13,159 nucleotides of DNA from Candidatus Roizmanbacteria bacterium (GTDB taxonomy: Bacteria > Patescibacteriota > Microgenomatia > UBA1406 > GWC2-37-13), in the NCBI GenBank assembly GCA_013334845.1, contig JAAXWV010000013.1:1-13159 (forward strand), written 5' to 3'. How positions within the stretch are numbered: position 1 is the stretch's first letter; every line of letters starts with the position of its first letter. Below are positions 1 through 8,041 of this stretch, piece by piece. The notes below the pieces were generated by a model. It made no database searches and had not been told where the DNA came from. It saw only the letters and a list, made by a program, of their open reading frames with translations. The position numbers were made by a program, and so were the translations under genes.

Positions 1-1
1 G

Positions 2-2329
2 TACGGAGTTGATCATAGGTGGCTAAAGGAGCACATAGATAATCGCATACCCAGCGAGGGAGATCTAGAGATAATTTTTAATAAACTTGGTATTAATTTT
101 TTCTCTATAGAAAGTAATCAAATTGGCGATTGGCAGCTAATGCAGATGCTAATCTTTGCGGCATCATCAATCAGCGATATATCCCAGGAATTATCTTCAA
201 TTAATAAATGGTACAACGAAAACACCATATCTCTAGATGCTAATGCTGATGTTGGATATAGGAAGATATACTTCTTATCCAGAAAAAAGAAAAATGTAGA
301 AAAAGTAATGAAATCATATAAGGGTATGAACCGCGGTGCAAAGAAAAGCTCACTTTTATCTGTGAGTTCCGATACTTTTAAGCATTTTACCGTTACTATA
401 TCTAATATTATGCGTAGATATATGGACATGGGACTGCGTTATAAGGAGCTTGATAATAAGTATCAGGATTTAGTTGTCCGGAATATGGAGAATTTGGATC
501 GAATTAATAAGCTTGAGACTGAGTTATTAATCATTAAAGACTCACGAACCTGGCTTGTAGTTAATAGGATTCGTAAAATATTTGTCTTTGCTAAAAATAC
601 TATATTGACTGCGAGAAATATTGTTAAAAAAATAAAAAGAAGAATAAAAACATTAACATCTGAAAATCGTAACTCATATAAGACTTGGATAAAAAATGTA
701 GAACCGAAATTATGGACGGATATATCAACTGATAGCTCAACTAAGGTGAGTATTGTCGTACCGACCTATAATACACCAGACAAGTACCTTGAGCCTCTAA
801 TGAAATCGATATTAGATCAGAGTTATCCAAACTGGCAGCTTTGTATATCTGATGCGTCAACTGATATTGATCGAAAAAAATCTATAGAAAAAATGTCCAA
901 GAAAGATCAGCGTATATGCTATGTTTACAATAAGGGACTGCGTATATCAGAAAACACAAATGCGGCAATCGATATGGCTGAAGGTGAATATATTGGTTTA
1001 TTGGATCATGACGACTTACTATCCCCGAATGCCATAAACGAAGTTGTTGCTAGAATTCAGCATAATCCTTCGGTTGATATAATATATAGTGACGAAGATA
1101 AAATATCCGATGACGGAAAAGAAAGACAAATTCCTTTCTTTAAACCTGACTGGTCACCAGATTTATTAAACGGCGTTAATTATATCACCCACTTCCTAGT
1201 TGTTAGGAGTGGGTTAATTAAAGAAGTTGGTGGATTGAGGCCGAGGTATGACGGTGCACAAGACTATGATTTACTACTGAGGCTGACAGAGAAGACTGTA
1301 AACATTGATCATATACCAAAAATACTATATCACTGGAGATTAGCAGACGGTTCGACTTCAAAGTCTGTAGCAGAGAAAGATTATGCGGATGATGCCGGCC
1401 AAGATGCCTTAAGGGACGCTATCAGAAGGCGCAATATAAGAGCCGAGGTTGTCGAAATACCCGAAAGACCAACAAATTATCGCTTACGATATGAGCTGCC
1501 AGATGATACGCCACTAGTATCAATAATCATACCATTTAAAGACAAAGCAGACCTTCTGGCTCGTTGTGTTGATAGTATCTTGTCAAAAACAACTTACGAT
1601 AAATATGAGATTATCTTATTATCAAATAACAGTGAAGAGATTAACACTAAAAATTTAATTAAGGAGCTGAAGTCTAATAATAAAATAAAGATTTTTGAAT
1701 GGAATCACCCTTTTAATTTTTCTAAGATTAATAATTATGGAGCCAAGCAATCATCAGGTGATTACTGCCTCTTTTTAAATAATGATACGGAAGTTATTAA
1801 TCCGGACTGGTTAAGCGAAATGGTGGGGGTTGCTATTCAGCCAGGGATTGGGGTAGTTGGTCCTATGTTATTGTATCCAGACTCAAAAGATGGTATTCAG
1901 CATGCCGGGGTCGTGCTAGGAATGATGACCATGGCTGGACATGTATTTAGACACAGGAAACCCGATGAATGGACTGATTTTGGGCTGCCGTCCTGGCCAA
2001 GAAACTATCTAGCTCTAACCGGTGCCTGCATGCTCGTCTCAAAAGCTATCTTTAACGAGGCGGGTCGTTTTGATGAAGATTTTACTATTGCTGGTAGTGA
2101 TGTTGCTTTATGTCTGAGGATTTTTGAAAACGGACATAGGAACGTATATTGGCCTTTTGCCACTTTATATCATTATGAAAGTGTATCCGTCGGTACATAT
2201 CATAATGGAATTCAAATGGACTATGATAAGTCCCTGCTATACTATAAGCCATATCATATCAATGGAGACGGATACTTTAATTCAAATTTAGATTTGATGA
2301 ATGAACAAGTTGGTGTAAAGGAGGGTTGA
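2..2329 (+). CDS. Multidomain glycosyltransferase: methyltransferase-like tail, coiled coil, two GT2 domains (5' partial)
   Basis: The frame is open from the window's left edge, so the gene starts upstream; the ATG at 140 is internal. 775 residues are visible. Residues 1-100 resemble the C-terminal end of a SAM-dependent methyltransferase: HRWLKEHI, then IGDWQL, then a YN..DA..YRKIYFLSR ending that I know from such enzymes; no SAM-binding loop is in view. Residues about 140-182 are a charged, Leu-spaced probable coiled coil ending in SRTWLV, common in envelope glycosyltransferases. The first GT2 domain starts near 248 (VSIVVPTYN), with DHDD at 335-338 and QDYDLLLRL near 420. The second starts near 504 (PLVSIIIPF), with NNDTE near 594 and IQHAGVVLG near 632, a signature of rhamnan/O-antigen tandem GT2 proteins. 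It should act at the inner membrane face, adding sugars to a lipid-linked glycan. It ends in TGA directly before the next ATG, so the two genes are co-translated. GT2 domains are firm; the methyltransferase part is inferred. Confidence 0.88.
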   Translation, partial: YGVDHRWLKEHIDNRIPSEGDLEIIFNKLGINFFSIESNQIGDWQLMQMLIFAASSISDISQELSSINKWYNENTISLDANADVGYRKIYFLSRKKKNVEKVMKSYKGMNRGAKKSSLLSVSSDTFKHFTVTISNIMRRYMDMGLRYKELDNKYQDLVVRNMENLDRINKLETELLIIKDSRTWLVVNRIRKIFVFAKNTILTARNIVKKIKRRIKTLTSENRNSYKTWIKNVEPKLWTDISTDSSTKVSIVVPTYNTPDKYLEPLMKSILDQSYPNWQLCISDASTDIDRKKSIEKMSKKDQRICYVYNKGLRISENTNAAIDMAEGEYIGLLDHDDLLSPNAINEVVARIQHNPSVDIIYSDEDKISDDGKERQIPFFKPDWSPDLLNGVNYITHFLVVRSGLIKEVGGLRPRYDGAQDYDLLLRLTEKTVNIDHIPKILYHWRLADGSTSKSVAEKDYADDAGQDALRDAIRRRNIRAEVVEIPERPTNYRLRYELPDDTPLVSIIIPFKDKADLLARCVDSILSKTTYDKYEIILLSNNSEEINTKNLIKELKSNNKIKIFEWNHPFNFSKINNYGAKQSSGDYCLFLNNDTEVINPDWLSEMVGVAIQPGIGVVGPMLLYPDSKDGIQHAGVVLGMMTMAGHVFRHRKPDEWTDFGLPSWPRNYLALTGACMLVSKAIFNEAGRFDEDFTIAGSDVALCLRIFENGHRNVYWPFATLYHYESVSVGTYHNGIQMDYDKSLLYYKPYHINGDGYFNSNLDLMNEQVGVKEG

Positions 2330-3604
2330 ATGATTCGTAAAGCTGTTGGTATATATAGAAATCAAGGAGCTAAAGTCTTAATTAAAAAAGCGAGCAAATA
2401 CTTTAAATATAAATCTAATTTTCTGTATGGCAATGTCTTTGTAAAAAAAAATCATAATTTAACCCAAGAATATAATTTTGTCAGTAATCCAATTTTTCAA
2501 ATTACTGAGAGTGACATAAAGTCAAGCCATAATGCGACATCTAGGCAACTTCCCAAAAAGATTAAAACCGCAAACTGGTTTGTTCCGAATTTTGATCACA
2601 TAAAATTCGGTGGAGTTTTCACTATTTTTAGGTTCATAGAGAAACTCAGTATTGAAGGTGTAGAAAACCGAATTATCATATACGATAATCCGTCTTTTAA
2701 TTCTGAAAAATTGAGAGAAGAGATAGGTGAAAATTTTTCAAAACTAGTTAAATATAAGGTAATTATATTCGATATGAATAACGATGGTATAGATGCTATA
2801 CCATCTTCGGATATCTCATTCTGTTCGTTTTGGACCTCTGCTTACGTATTACTTAAGTTTAACAGAACTAAAAGAAAATATTACTTCATCCAAGACTATG
2901 AGCCACTTTTCTATCCAGGAGGATCGACTTATGCATTGGCCGAATCTACCTATAGGTTTGGTTTTAGGGGTCTAGTTAATACGCCAGGATTGCTCGCGGC
3001 CGTTAACTCCAGGCACGGTATGGAGGGTATTAGCTTTATCCCAGCTGTTGATCAGTCTTTATATTATCCGATCAATAAGCTTAATGACAAGATAAGGGTG
3101 TTCTTTTATGCCAGGCCTAATAATCCGAGAAATGCTTTTAATCTAGGTATAGTTATAATCAAAAAACTTCTAGAGAACTATGCAGATAGAATTGAGATAG
3201 TTACGGCTGGGGCAAACTGGAACGAGAAAGACTATGACCTAAGTGGCAAGATAACGAACTATGGATTATTGAAAAACTTAAACGAGGTGGCCGATCTCTA
3301 TAGGAACTGCGACATCGGGTTTGTTTATATGCTATCGAAACATCCTTCATATCAACCATTTGAATTCATGGCGTCCGGAGTTGCTACTGTAACTAATAAT
3401 AATGAAGATAATTTATGGCTATTGAAAGACGGATACAACTGTTTGATAAGCGAGCCATCACCGGCTGCTATGGCAGAGAAGATTGGTTTGCTGATTGAAA
3501 ACGAAAAGCTACGTAATAAAATAATAAAAAACGGTCTAAACAGCCTAGGCTATACCTGGGGTCAGCAGACCGACATGGTGTGGAACGATATACGTAATCA
3601 TTAA
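2330..3604 (+). CDS. GT4 glycosyltransferase, WsaF-like rhamnosyltransferase candidate
   Basis: 424 residues with a GT-B layout. The N-terminal Rossmann half begins near residue 83 (WFVPNFDHIKFGGV, glycine pair at 94-95). The segment YYFIQDYEPLFYP (184-196), followed by YALAESTYRFGF and NTPGL (217-221), is what I recall from WsaF of Geobacillus stearothermophilus and its relatives, which transfer rhamnose from dTDP-rhamnose. The C-terminal half has RVFFYARPNNPRN (256-268) and FEFMASGV (344-351), the usual GT4 donor-site region with the conserved Glu. No signal peptide or membrane segment is seen, so it is cytoplasmic. The start is firm: ATG follows the previous TGA directly and a strong Shine-Dalgarno (AAAGGAGGG, about 2318-2325) lies 4 nt upstream. 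Donor specificity is inferred from family likeness and from rfbA at the other end of the window; another deoxysugar is possible. Confidence 0.88.
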   Translation: MIRKAVGIYRNQGAKVLIKKASKYFKYKSNFLYGNVFVKKNHNLTQEYNFVSNPIFQITESDIKSSHNATSRQLPKKIKTANWFVPNFDHIKFGGVFTIFRFIEKLSIEGVENRIIIYDNPSFNSEKLREEIGENFSKLVKYKVIIFDMNNDGIDAIPSSDISFCSFWTSAYVLLKFNRTKRKYYFIQDYEPLFYPGGSTYALAESTYRFGFRGLVNTPGLLAAVNSRHGMEGISFIPAVDQSLYYPINKLNDKIRVFFYARPNNPRNAFNLGIVIIKKLLENYADRIEIVTAGANWNEKDYDLSGKITNYGLLKNLNEVADLYRNCDIGFVYMLSKHPSYQPFEFMASGVATVTNNNEDNLWLLKDGYNCLISEPSPAAMAEKIGLLIENEKLRNKIIKNGLNSLGYTWGQQTDMVWNDIRNH

Positions 3605-3612
3605 CTCAAATG

Positions 3613-6003
3613 TTAACTTCCGTAGTTATTCATGACCGGGTACATCGATCCGGTCGCATCATCTACTATTATGAGTTTATTATAAGGTAAGCCTGGTAAA
3701 TTAGTGCTTTCGAGTGATAAACTTACGCCGTCGCGATAGACGTATCTTATCATGTCGCTTCCAGTGACCTTAAAGAGTCTGCCGTTTGCGAGTTTAAGCC
3801 CTCCGTAAGAGTATCCATCGCGAAATGTATTTGTAGCCATCTGGATATCCTGAAGACGAAATCCAGAATTGACTATGTCTTCTATGGTTGGAAATACTAA
3901 GCGATTATTATTCTGTATTGTAAATATCTCTCCGTCTTGTGACCTATATATAGAAGGCGAGATGTAATTACCAGATACTGGGTAGAGAGACCCCGTTACA
4001 TCATCTGTTGAGATAATCTTACTATAAGGTAGTTCTGCCAAATTGACTGAACTTACAGATAAACTTACGCCGTCGCGATAGACGTATCTTATCATGTCGC
4101 TTCCAGTGACCTTAAAGAGTCTGCCGTTTGCGAGTTTAAGCCCGCTGTATGTAAAATAGTTTTTAAAAGTTGATTGTACTGGTTGAATTTTATCAACAGA
4201 ATATCCAGATTCTATTATGTCACTCACGCTTGGAAAGGATAGTCTATGGCCATTTTTGATAATAAATATTTCTCCATCTTCAGATCTAAAAATATTCGGC
4301 AGGCTAATAGTTGGAATTTGACTAATGACACTATCAGGAAGCTGTGAATATTGACCCGACTGCAGGGTGAGAGAGTCTGTTGGTAATACTGATTTTTTTC
4401 CACTCGGGAAAAGTACATATTGGGTTCCGCTTGAATCTATAGCAAATTGTTTTAGGCCATATTGGCTTATAAGTAACGGATCTTGTAAGTTGTAGCTATC
4501 CGGCAGAACGTATGTCTTTTTATCTGCAATACCCCAATAGCTCATCATCTCTAGGCTAGGTATCGGATACAGTGTAACGTCAGAAAGATAATATAGCATT
4601 GGGCTATTGCTAAACTTTATTATTGAGCCATTCGGTATTATCAATTTTCCCTCTGGCTGTTGTGCATTTATAGTTTGCATTTCCCTTACTGATTGCCAGC
4701 CACCAAGAACATTTATAAATACAGTATCTGTGATTCTTCTTTTTTTCCCATTCTCTATTTTCCAATTGGTGTTACTGTTTTGGATTATATTAGGTAATTG
4801 AATATCTTGCGAAGTATATGTATCGATTAATTGATTAGGTAGAGTTTGCACTGTGTTTGAGTTAAAGCAATCTAATTTCCATGTAGTATTATTTATATCC
4901 ACACCGTTTAAGTCTTTAGCGCAATCCTCAATGACTACAGGATATCTCTTGCCACTATCGAAAAGATATATAATTCCATTAGGGTCGTTTTGTTTTTTTG
5001 CTAGAGTACTCGATATTGCTGTCCCATCAGGAAAGCTTGAAATAAAATCGTTTGACACAACATTAACTTCATAAGATATCATGCCATAAGCTTGAATTGC
5101 GTCGAAGCTGGACATTGGGTATTTTTTATTTTCGGCAATTGCGTATATAGTATCCGAACCAGATGTTTTATAAAGAGGCGGAATCTTGCTGTAATTTATC
5201 GTGCCAAACCAATTTGTAAAGTAAGAATAGAAATTTCTATTCCCGTACGATCCACAAGTGGCCGTGCCCCAGCCTGCATTTAATGAGGCTTGGTTTGGCT
5301 GATAAGGTGTGTAGTTATATAACGCCTGAGTTGCTCTATTAACTATATTTACATTAGAACCACCGCAGGCAGCATCGGTACTATATTGGATGTAATTATT
5401 GCCTATGACGTATGGGGTGTACCAAGTCGGGCTATTATTGAGGATGGCTCGAAACATCTTTCCAGACCAGGTTATTTGATTCGTTAAGCCATAATACTGG
5501 CTGTCGCAGGGGGCAGTATCGGGGCAGCCATAACCCGTAGCTGACCGATACTGAATAGTTAATGGCCAGGAGTCTGTTACTAGACCTTGCTCTTTTTGCA
5601 ATAATACGATTAAGACCTGCGGATTAATCTGGTACTGTTGTGAAACGTTATATATAATCTGCGCTGCACTAAGGTTGTTCTCCGAGTAGTCTTTTAGACA
5701 AGTAAAAGGAGGGCTGTAACCTCGAGCTGCAGCCCATTCCGCTCTAGTACCTCCACCAAATTCCGAAGTCTGAGTACCATAAGTATCGCAACTAGGAACC
5801 TTGCTATTTAAAAAGTTTTGAATATCCTGTTGACTCATTGAATAGCTATTAATGAAGATTGAATCATCTATTATATAGCCTGGGTTAAACCCAATTACTG
5901 GGGCTGCGGTAGCATTTGTAGAGAAGATCATCAAATACAGAATAGCCGATACTATAGCCGAAGAAGATAACGCTATTTTTTTAATTATTATATTTTTGCG
6001 CAT
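3613..6003 (-). CDS. Secreted lysozyme-like protein with C-terminal beta-repeat region
   Basis: 796 residues from the ATG at 6003. This start gives a clean signal peptide: RKNIIIKK, a hydrophobic core to about residue 27, and cleavage after ATA at 33. A longer reading from a TTG at 6036 would put 11 extra residues before it and overlap the upstream gene. Residues 34-270 are an exported module with six cysteines (72, 102, 160, 166, 213, 250) and the segment INPQVLIVLLQKEQGL; E138 sits where lysozyme/lytic transglycosylase-like folds carry their catalytic Glu. GYGCPDTAPCDSQYYG and YGNRNFYSYFTNWFG follow. From memory this module is frequent in Saccharibacteria and Actinobacteria secreted proteins, often named hemagglutinin without proof. 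Residues 275-796 hold repeated short units of the type Y-hydrophobic-x-nGkk-yp, likely beta hairpins, ending in two 114-residue repeats. Likely role: surface enzyme or adhesin acting on peptidoglycan, its own or that of another cell (inference). It lies 4 nt after the upstream gene, so it is in the same operon. Confidence 0.85.
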   Translation of the reverse strand: MRKNIIIKKIALSSSAIVSAILYLMIFSTNATAAPVIGFNPGYIIDDSIFINSYSMSQQDIQNFLNSKVPSCDTYGTQTSEFGGGTRAEWAAARGYSPPFTCLKDYSENNLSAAQIIYNVSQQYQINPQVLIVLLQKEQGLVTDSWPLTIQYRSATGYGCPDTAPCDSQYYGLTNQITWSGKMFRAILNNSPTWYTPYVIGNNYIQYSTDAACGGSNVNIVNRATQALYNYTPYQPNQASLNAGWGTATCGSYGNRNFYSYFTNWFGTINYSKIPPLYKTSGSDTIYAIAENKKYPMSSFDAIQAYGMISYEVNVVSNDFISSFPDGTAISSTLAKKQNDPNGIIYLFDSGKRYPVVIEDCAKDLNGVDINNTTWKLDCFNSNTVQTLPNQLIDTYTSQDIQLPNIIQNSNTNWKIENGKKRRITDTVFINVLGGWQSVREMQTINAQQPEGKLIIPNGSIIKFSNSPMLYYLSDVTLYPIPSLEMMSYWGIADKKTYVLPDSYNLQDPLLISQYGLKQFAIDSSGTQYVLFPSGKKSVLPTDSLTLQSGQYSQLPDSVISQIPTISLPNIFRSEDGEIFIIKNGHRLSFPSVSDIIESGYSVDKIQPVQSTFKNYFTYSGLKLANGRLFKVTGSDMIRYVYRDGVSLSVSSVNLAELPYSKIISTDDVTGSLYPVSGNYISPSIYRSQDGEIFTIQNNNRLVFPTIEDIVNSGFRLQDIQMATNTFRDGYSYGGLKLANGRLFKVTGSDMIRYVYRDGVSLSLESTNLPGLPYNKLIIVDDATGSMYPVMNNYGS
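3716..3801 (-). repeat. 86-bp perfect direct repeat, copy in unit B
   Basis: These 86 bp match 4058-4143 base for base. The match breaks at both ends (t/a on the left, t/g on the right). It encodes the segment from GLKLANGR to RDGVSLS. Confidence 0.95.
4058..4143 (-). repeat. 86-bp perfect direct repeat, copy in unit A
   Basis: Identical to 3716-3801, offset 342 bp, in the same reading frame of the same gene. The flanking parts of the units are clearly diverged, so this core was homogenised more recently than the original duplication. Confidence 0.95.
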
Positions 6004-6007
6004 ATAG

Positions 6008-6583
6008 TCATTCAACCTCAATAATATTGTCAACAAAACCAGATGATAGGCTACCAGTGTACACTAAGTGTACCTTCCATTGACCAGGCGATAGATCCGA
6101 AAGTGGTATATTAAATCCCATACAGGTTGATGTACTAGCTAAGGCCTGTGTATTGACGGTTCTGTATATGCTGTTCGAGCTGTCCTTCGTCATTATTAAA
6201 GAACAGGTGCCATTACTTTCGATTCTGTTTATTTGTGTTCGTATTTGTAGGTATGAATCGGTTTGGTTTGAGGATGTAACACTAATGGTAGCTGAACTCA
6301 GGCTATTATTAGCGCCTGAATCGTTGGTTTCGACACTCTGTTTTTTGGCGCTATTTCCATTATCTTGCTCTTCTTGGCTAGGGGGGGTTAAATTAATGGA
6401 ATCTACATTAGTGGTGTTATCTAATCTTTGAGTAGTAGTATCGGCCTTAGTGTTGCTTGCCCTGTTTATATAAAAGAAGATAGCAAGAGTAATTAAAATA
6501 AAGAAAACTATAATCCCCAGTATAAATGGTCGGCTTTTTAGGGACTTTTGTATTCTTTGTCTAGTTTTGATATTTGTTTTCAT
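6008..6583 (-). CDS. Membrane-anchored extracytoplasmic protein of unknown function
   Basis: 191 residues. The N-terminus is basic (KTRQRIQKSLKSR), followed by one transmembrane helix at about 20-40. A low-complexity linker rich in Thr, Asn, Ser and Gln covers about 41-108. The C-terminal part, 109-191, has alternating hydrophobic residues (YLQIRTQI, CSLIMTK, PGQWKVHLVYTG), which suggests a small beta-sandwich, with cysteines at 127 and 154 that could pair. Predicted orientation: N-terminus inside, folded domain outside. No catalytic motif is seen and I do not recognise a named family. Start: ATG at 6583 with AAGGG at 6594-6590, about 6 nt upstream. It is the first gene of the unit that continues into the secreted lysozyme-like gene, so it may assist, anchor or regulate that protein (inference from position only). 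Confidence 0.8.
   Translation of the reverse strand: MKTNIKTRQRIQKSLKSRPFILGIIVFFILITLAIFFYINRASNTKADTTTQRLDNTTNVDSINLTPPSQEEQDNGNSAKKQSVETNDSGANNSLSSATISVTSSNQTDSYLQIRTQINRIESNGTCSLIMTKDSSNSIYRTVNTQALASTSTCMGFNIPLSDLSPGQWKVHLVYTGSLSSGFVDNIIEVE
6381..6387. repeat. G7 homopolymer (C7 on the coding strand)
   Basis: Seven consecutive G on the + strand in an AT-rich region, coding ACC-CCC-CCT (Thr-Pro-Pro, residues 66-68) in the linker of the anchored protein. Slippage here would shift the frame before the extracytoplasmic domain. Confidence 0.9.
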
Positions 6584-6606
6584 TTATATCCCTTATTATT
6601 ATAATG

Positions 6607-6636
6607 ATTAAATTAAAAATATGCAATTTTGGACAA
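6607..6636 (-). promoter_or_regulatory. Candidate sigma70-type promoter for the secreted-protein unit
   Basis: On the minus strand, TTGTCC (6636-6631) and TTTAAT (6612-6607) are 18 bp apart. Transcription would start near 6600, leaving a short leader that contains the AAGGG site. An alternative pair is TTGCAT (6626-6621) and a perfect TATAAT (6603-6598), 17 bp apart, but its start point would fall inside the ribosome-binding site. Confidence 0.45.
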
Positions 6637-6657
6637 TGAGCGCTAGGTCGGTTTTAT
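6629..6657 (+). promoter_or_regulatory. Weak candidate promoter for the GT-C-like gene
   Basis: TTGGAC (6629-6634) and TTTTAT (6652-6657) are 17 bp apart, a 3/6 and 4/6 match to consensus. The -35 overlaps the minus-strand -35 candidate TTGTCC. The gene at 6680 needs a promoter in this 96-bp gap, but this choice is uncertain. Its ribosome-binding site is also weak (AGG at 6672-6674). Confidence 0.25.
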
Positions 6658-6679
6658 GTTAGTATGGTAATAGGTTTAT

Positions 6680-8041
6680 ATGCTAGAAGTAAATAAATAT
6701 TTTAAGAAAAATAAAACCGCAATTTTTGTATCTGTGTGGCTCTTGCTTGTTTTGATGGGGTCAATCTTTTTTTATGTAAGATATCAATACGCCTATAATA
6801 ATGCGAATTTTTTTGCAGAAGATGGAGTGGTTTTTTTTAGAAACATAACAATCCATGGCGCCCTAGATGCTATGTTCACTTTGTTTAATGGATACCTCGT
6901 GACCGGCCAATATGTACTTACTGGAATCGCTATAGTCCTTAATTCAATATTTGGCAGAGGGTTAGAGACAATGCCTAAGGCTATGGCCGTTGTATCGTAT
7001 GTGTTTTTAGGATTTATTTCATCATTACCTTTTTTACTCTTTAGAAAAAAACTCGGATATCTCTTGGCTACAATGACAGCTATTCTGTTATGGGTCGTGC
7101 CCCTTGGTGGATATGACTATACGGTCATAGGTACTATATGCAACCTAAAATTCTCTTTCTTTTTTATTGCCGCCTTGTTGATTATTTATAGGAACCAGAA
7201 GGACTTGGTTGACAAAAAGTGGCAGTTCATAATTATTGATTTAACCTTATTACTTTGTGTTATTACAAATATACTAACGATAGCCTTACTGCCCTTTCTG
7301 TTCTGGAGGTATAAAAACGGTATAATCGAAACTATTAATAATAGGGCTATTAAAAAACTATCGGCTGCTCAAATATCCGCAGCTTTTTTGGTGTTATTAA
7401 CTATATTGTATCTTCTTTTAATTGCTTTTCGTCACACAAAATCAATGCCGGGATATTTAGACGAGCCGTTGATGTTTGGATCAATAATCAACATTTTTTC
7501 TAGGGGTTCAATATATGGGCTACTTTTTCCAGTCAACAACTTACTCAATGATTATATTGTTATTTTCTTTTTTATAGTCTCTATTGTCGCGGCCTTATTG
7601 AGTCGTTATAGAGCTGAGTTACTTTTTATATGGTATGCAATATTCATTAATGTAGCTGGCTTTGTCTATAATAGAACTGGCGTTACTCACATGTTTAGTA
7701 CCTACGCCTCAGACGGAGGACCTGGACTATTCTTCTATGCCGGTACAATGTTGTTTGTTTTTGGCGTAGCATATTCTACTCAGGATTGGTTTAGGAGGCA
7801 AAAAATAGTCTCAAAAATCATTTTAGCTGCTCTAGCCATTGGGTTTATTATGGTATCCTTACCTACTGCTGGATCTCGTGGTGCGAGCTATACCAATATT
7901 ATTAGCAAGAGACCAACCATATCTGCTGAAATTATTAGAGTGTGCGCCAACGCAAGCGACGAAAATGTCGAAATAGGTATTTACCCTAGTGTAGAATGGA
8001 CTCTTACGGTTGAAAGAAGAATTGCATGCACTAGAGATTAG
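6680..8041 (+). CDS. Polytopic GT-C-like membrane glycosyltransferase candidate
   Basis: 453 residues with about ten or eleven predicted membrane helices, near 14-34, 71-91, 101-121, 127-143, 155-170, 182-209, 231-250, 284-309, 312-330, 347-365 and 377-395. After helix 1 comes FFAEDGVVFF (44-53) and then GYLVTGQY. An acidic pair (E47 D48) in the first extracytoplasmic loop is the hallmark of GT-C enzymes, which take sugars from polyprenyl-phosphate donors outside the membrane; I recall the same EDG...GYL pattern in uncharacterised GT-C proteins. The C-terminus (EIGIYPSVEW, then a Cys) is short and probably extracytoplasmic. It is divergent from the secreted-protein unit and converges on the GtrA gene with overlapping stop codons. 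Family assignment is moderate; a polymerase or other envelope membrane protein is possible. Confidence 0.75.
   Translation: MLEVNKYFKKNKTAIFVSVWLLLVLMGSIFFYVRYQYAYNNANFFAEDGVVFFRNITIHGALDAMFTLFNGYLVTGQYVLTGIAIVLNSIFGRGLETMPKAMAVVSYVFLGFISSLPFLLFRKKLGYLLATMTAILLWVVPLGGYDYTVIGTICNLKFSFFFIAALLIIYRNQKDLVDKKWQFIIIDLTLLLCVITNILTIALLPFLFWRYKNGIIETINNRAIKKLSAAQISAAFLVLLTILYLLLIAFRHTKSMPGYLDEPLMFGSIINIFSRGSIYGLLFPVNNLLNDYIVIFFFIVSIVAALLSRYRAELLFIWYAIFINVAGFVYNRTGVTHMFSTYASDGGPGLFFYAGTMLFVFGVAYSTQDWFRRQKIVSKIILAALAIGFIMVSLPTAGSRGASYTNIISKRPTISAEIIRVCANASDENVEIGIYPSVEWTLTVERRIACTRD

Larger units (their letters stand above)
3616..4293 (-). repeat. Two tandem 114-codon repeat units in the secreted protein
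   Basis: Unit A (4293-3952) starts IFRSEDGEIF and unit B (3951-3616) starts IYRSQDGEIF. Both run through RLxFP, LKLANGRLFKVTGSDMIRY and DDxTGSxYPV in the same order without indels. The period is exactly 342 bp. Outside a shared core the units differ at many residues, so the duplication itself looks old. Confidence 0.9.

Noticed and set aside
140..142. ATG at 140 as the start of the tandem GT2 gene
   Set aside because: The frame is open back to position 2, the upstream codons fit a methyltransferase-like C-terminus, and no ribosome-binding site stands before it.
3601..3616. TTAAC/GTTAA inverted repeat in the 3604/3613 junction
   Set aside because: Five AT-rich pairs with no T-run on either side; expected by chance at this composition.
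4607..5283. Plus-strand open frames opposite the secreted-protein gene (4607-4801, 4853-5074, 5092-5283)
   Set aside because: Short, no recognisable domain, and fully inside a well-supported gene on the other strand.
6004..6036. Longer start (TTG at 6036) for the secreted lysozyme-like protein
   Set aside because: It adds 11 residues ahead of a well-formed signal peptide and overlaps the upstream gene by 29 nt; the ATG at 6003 fits better.
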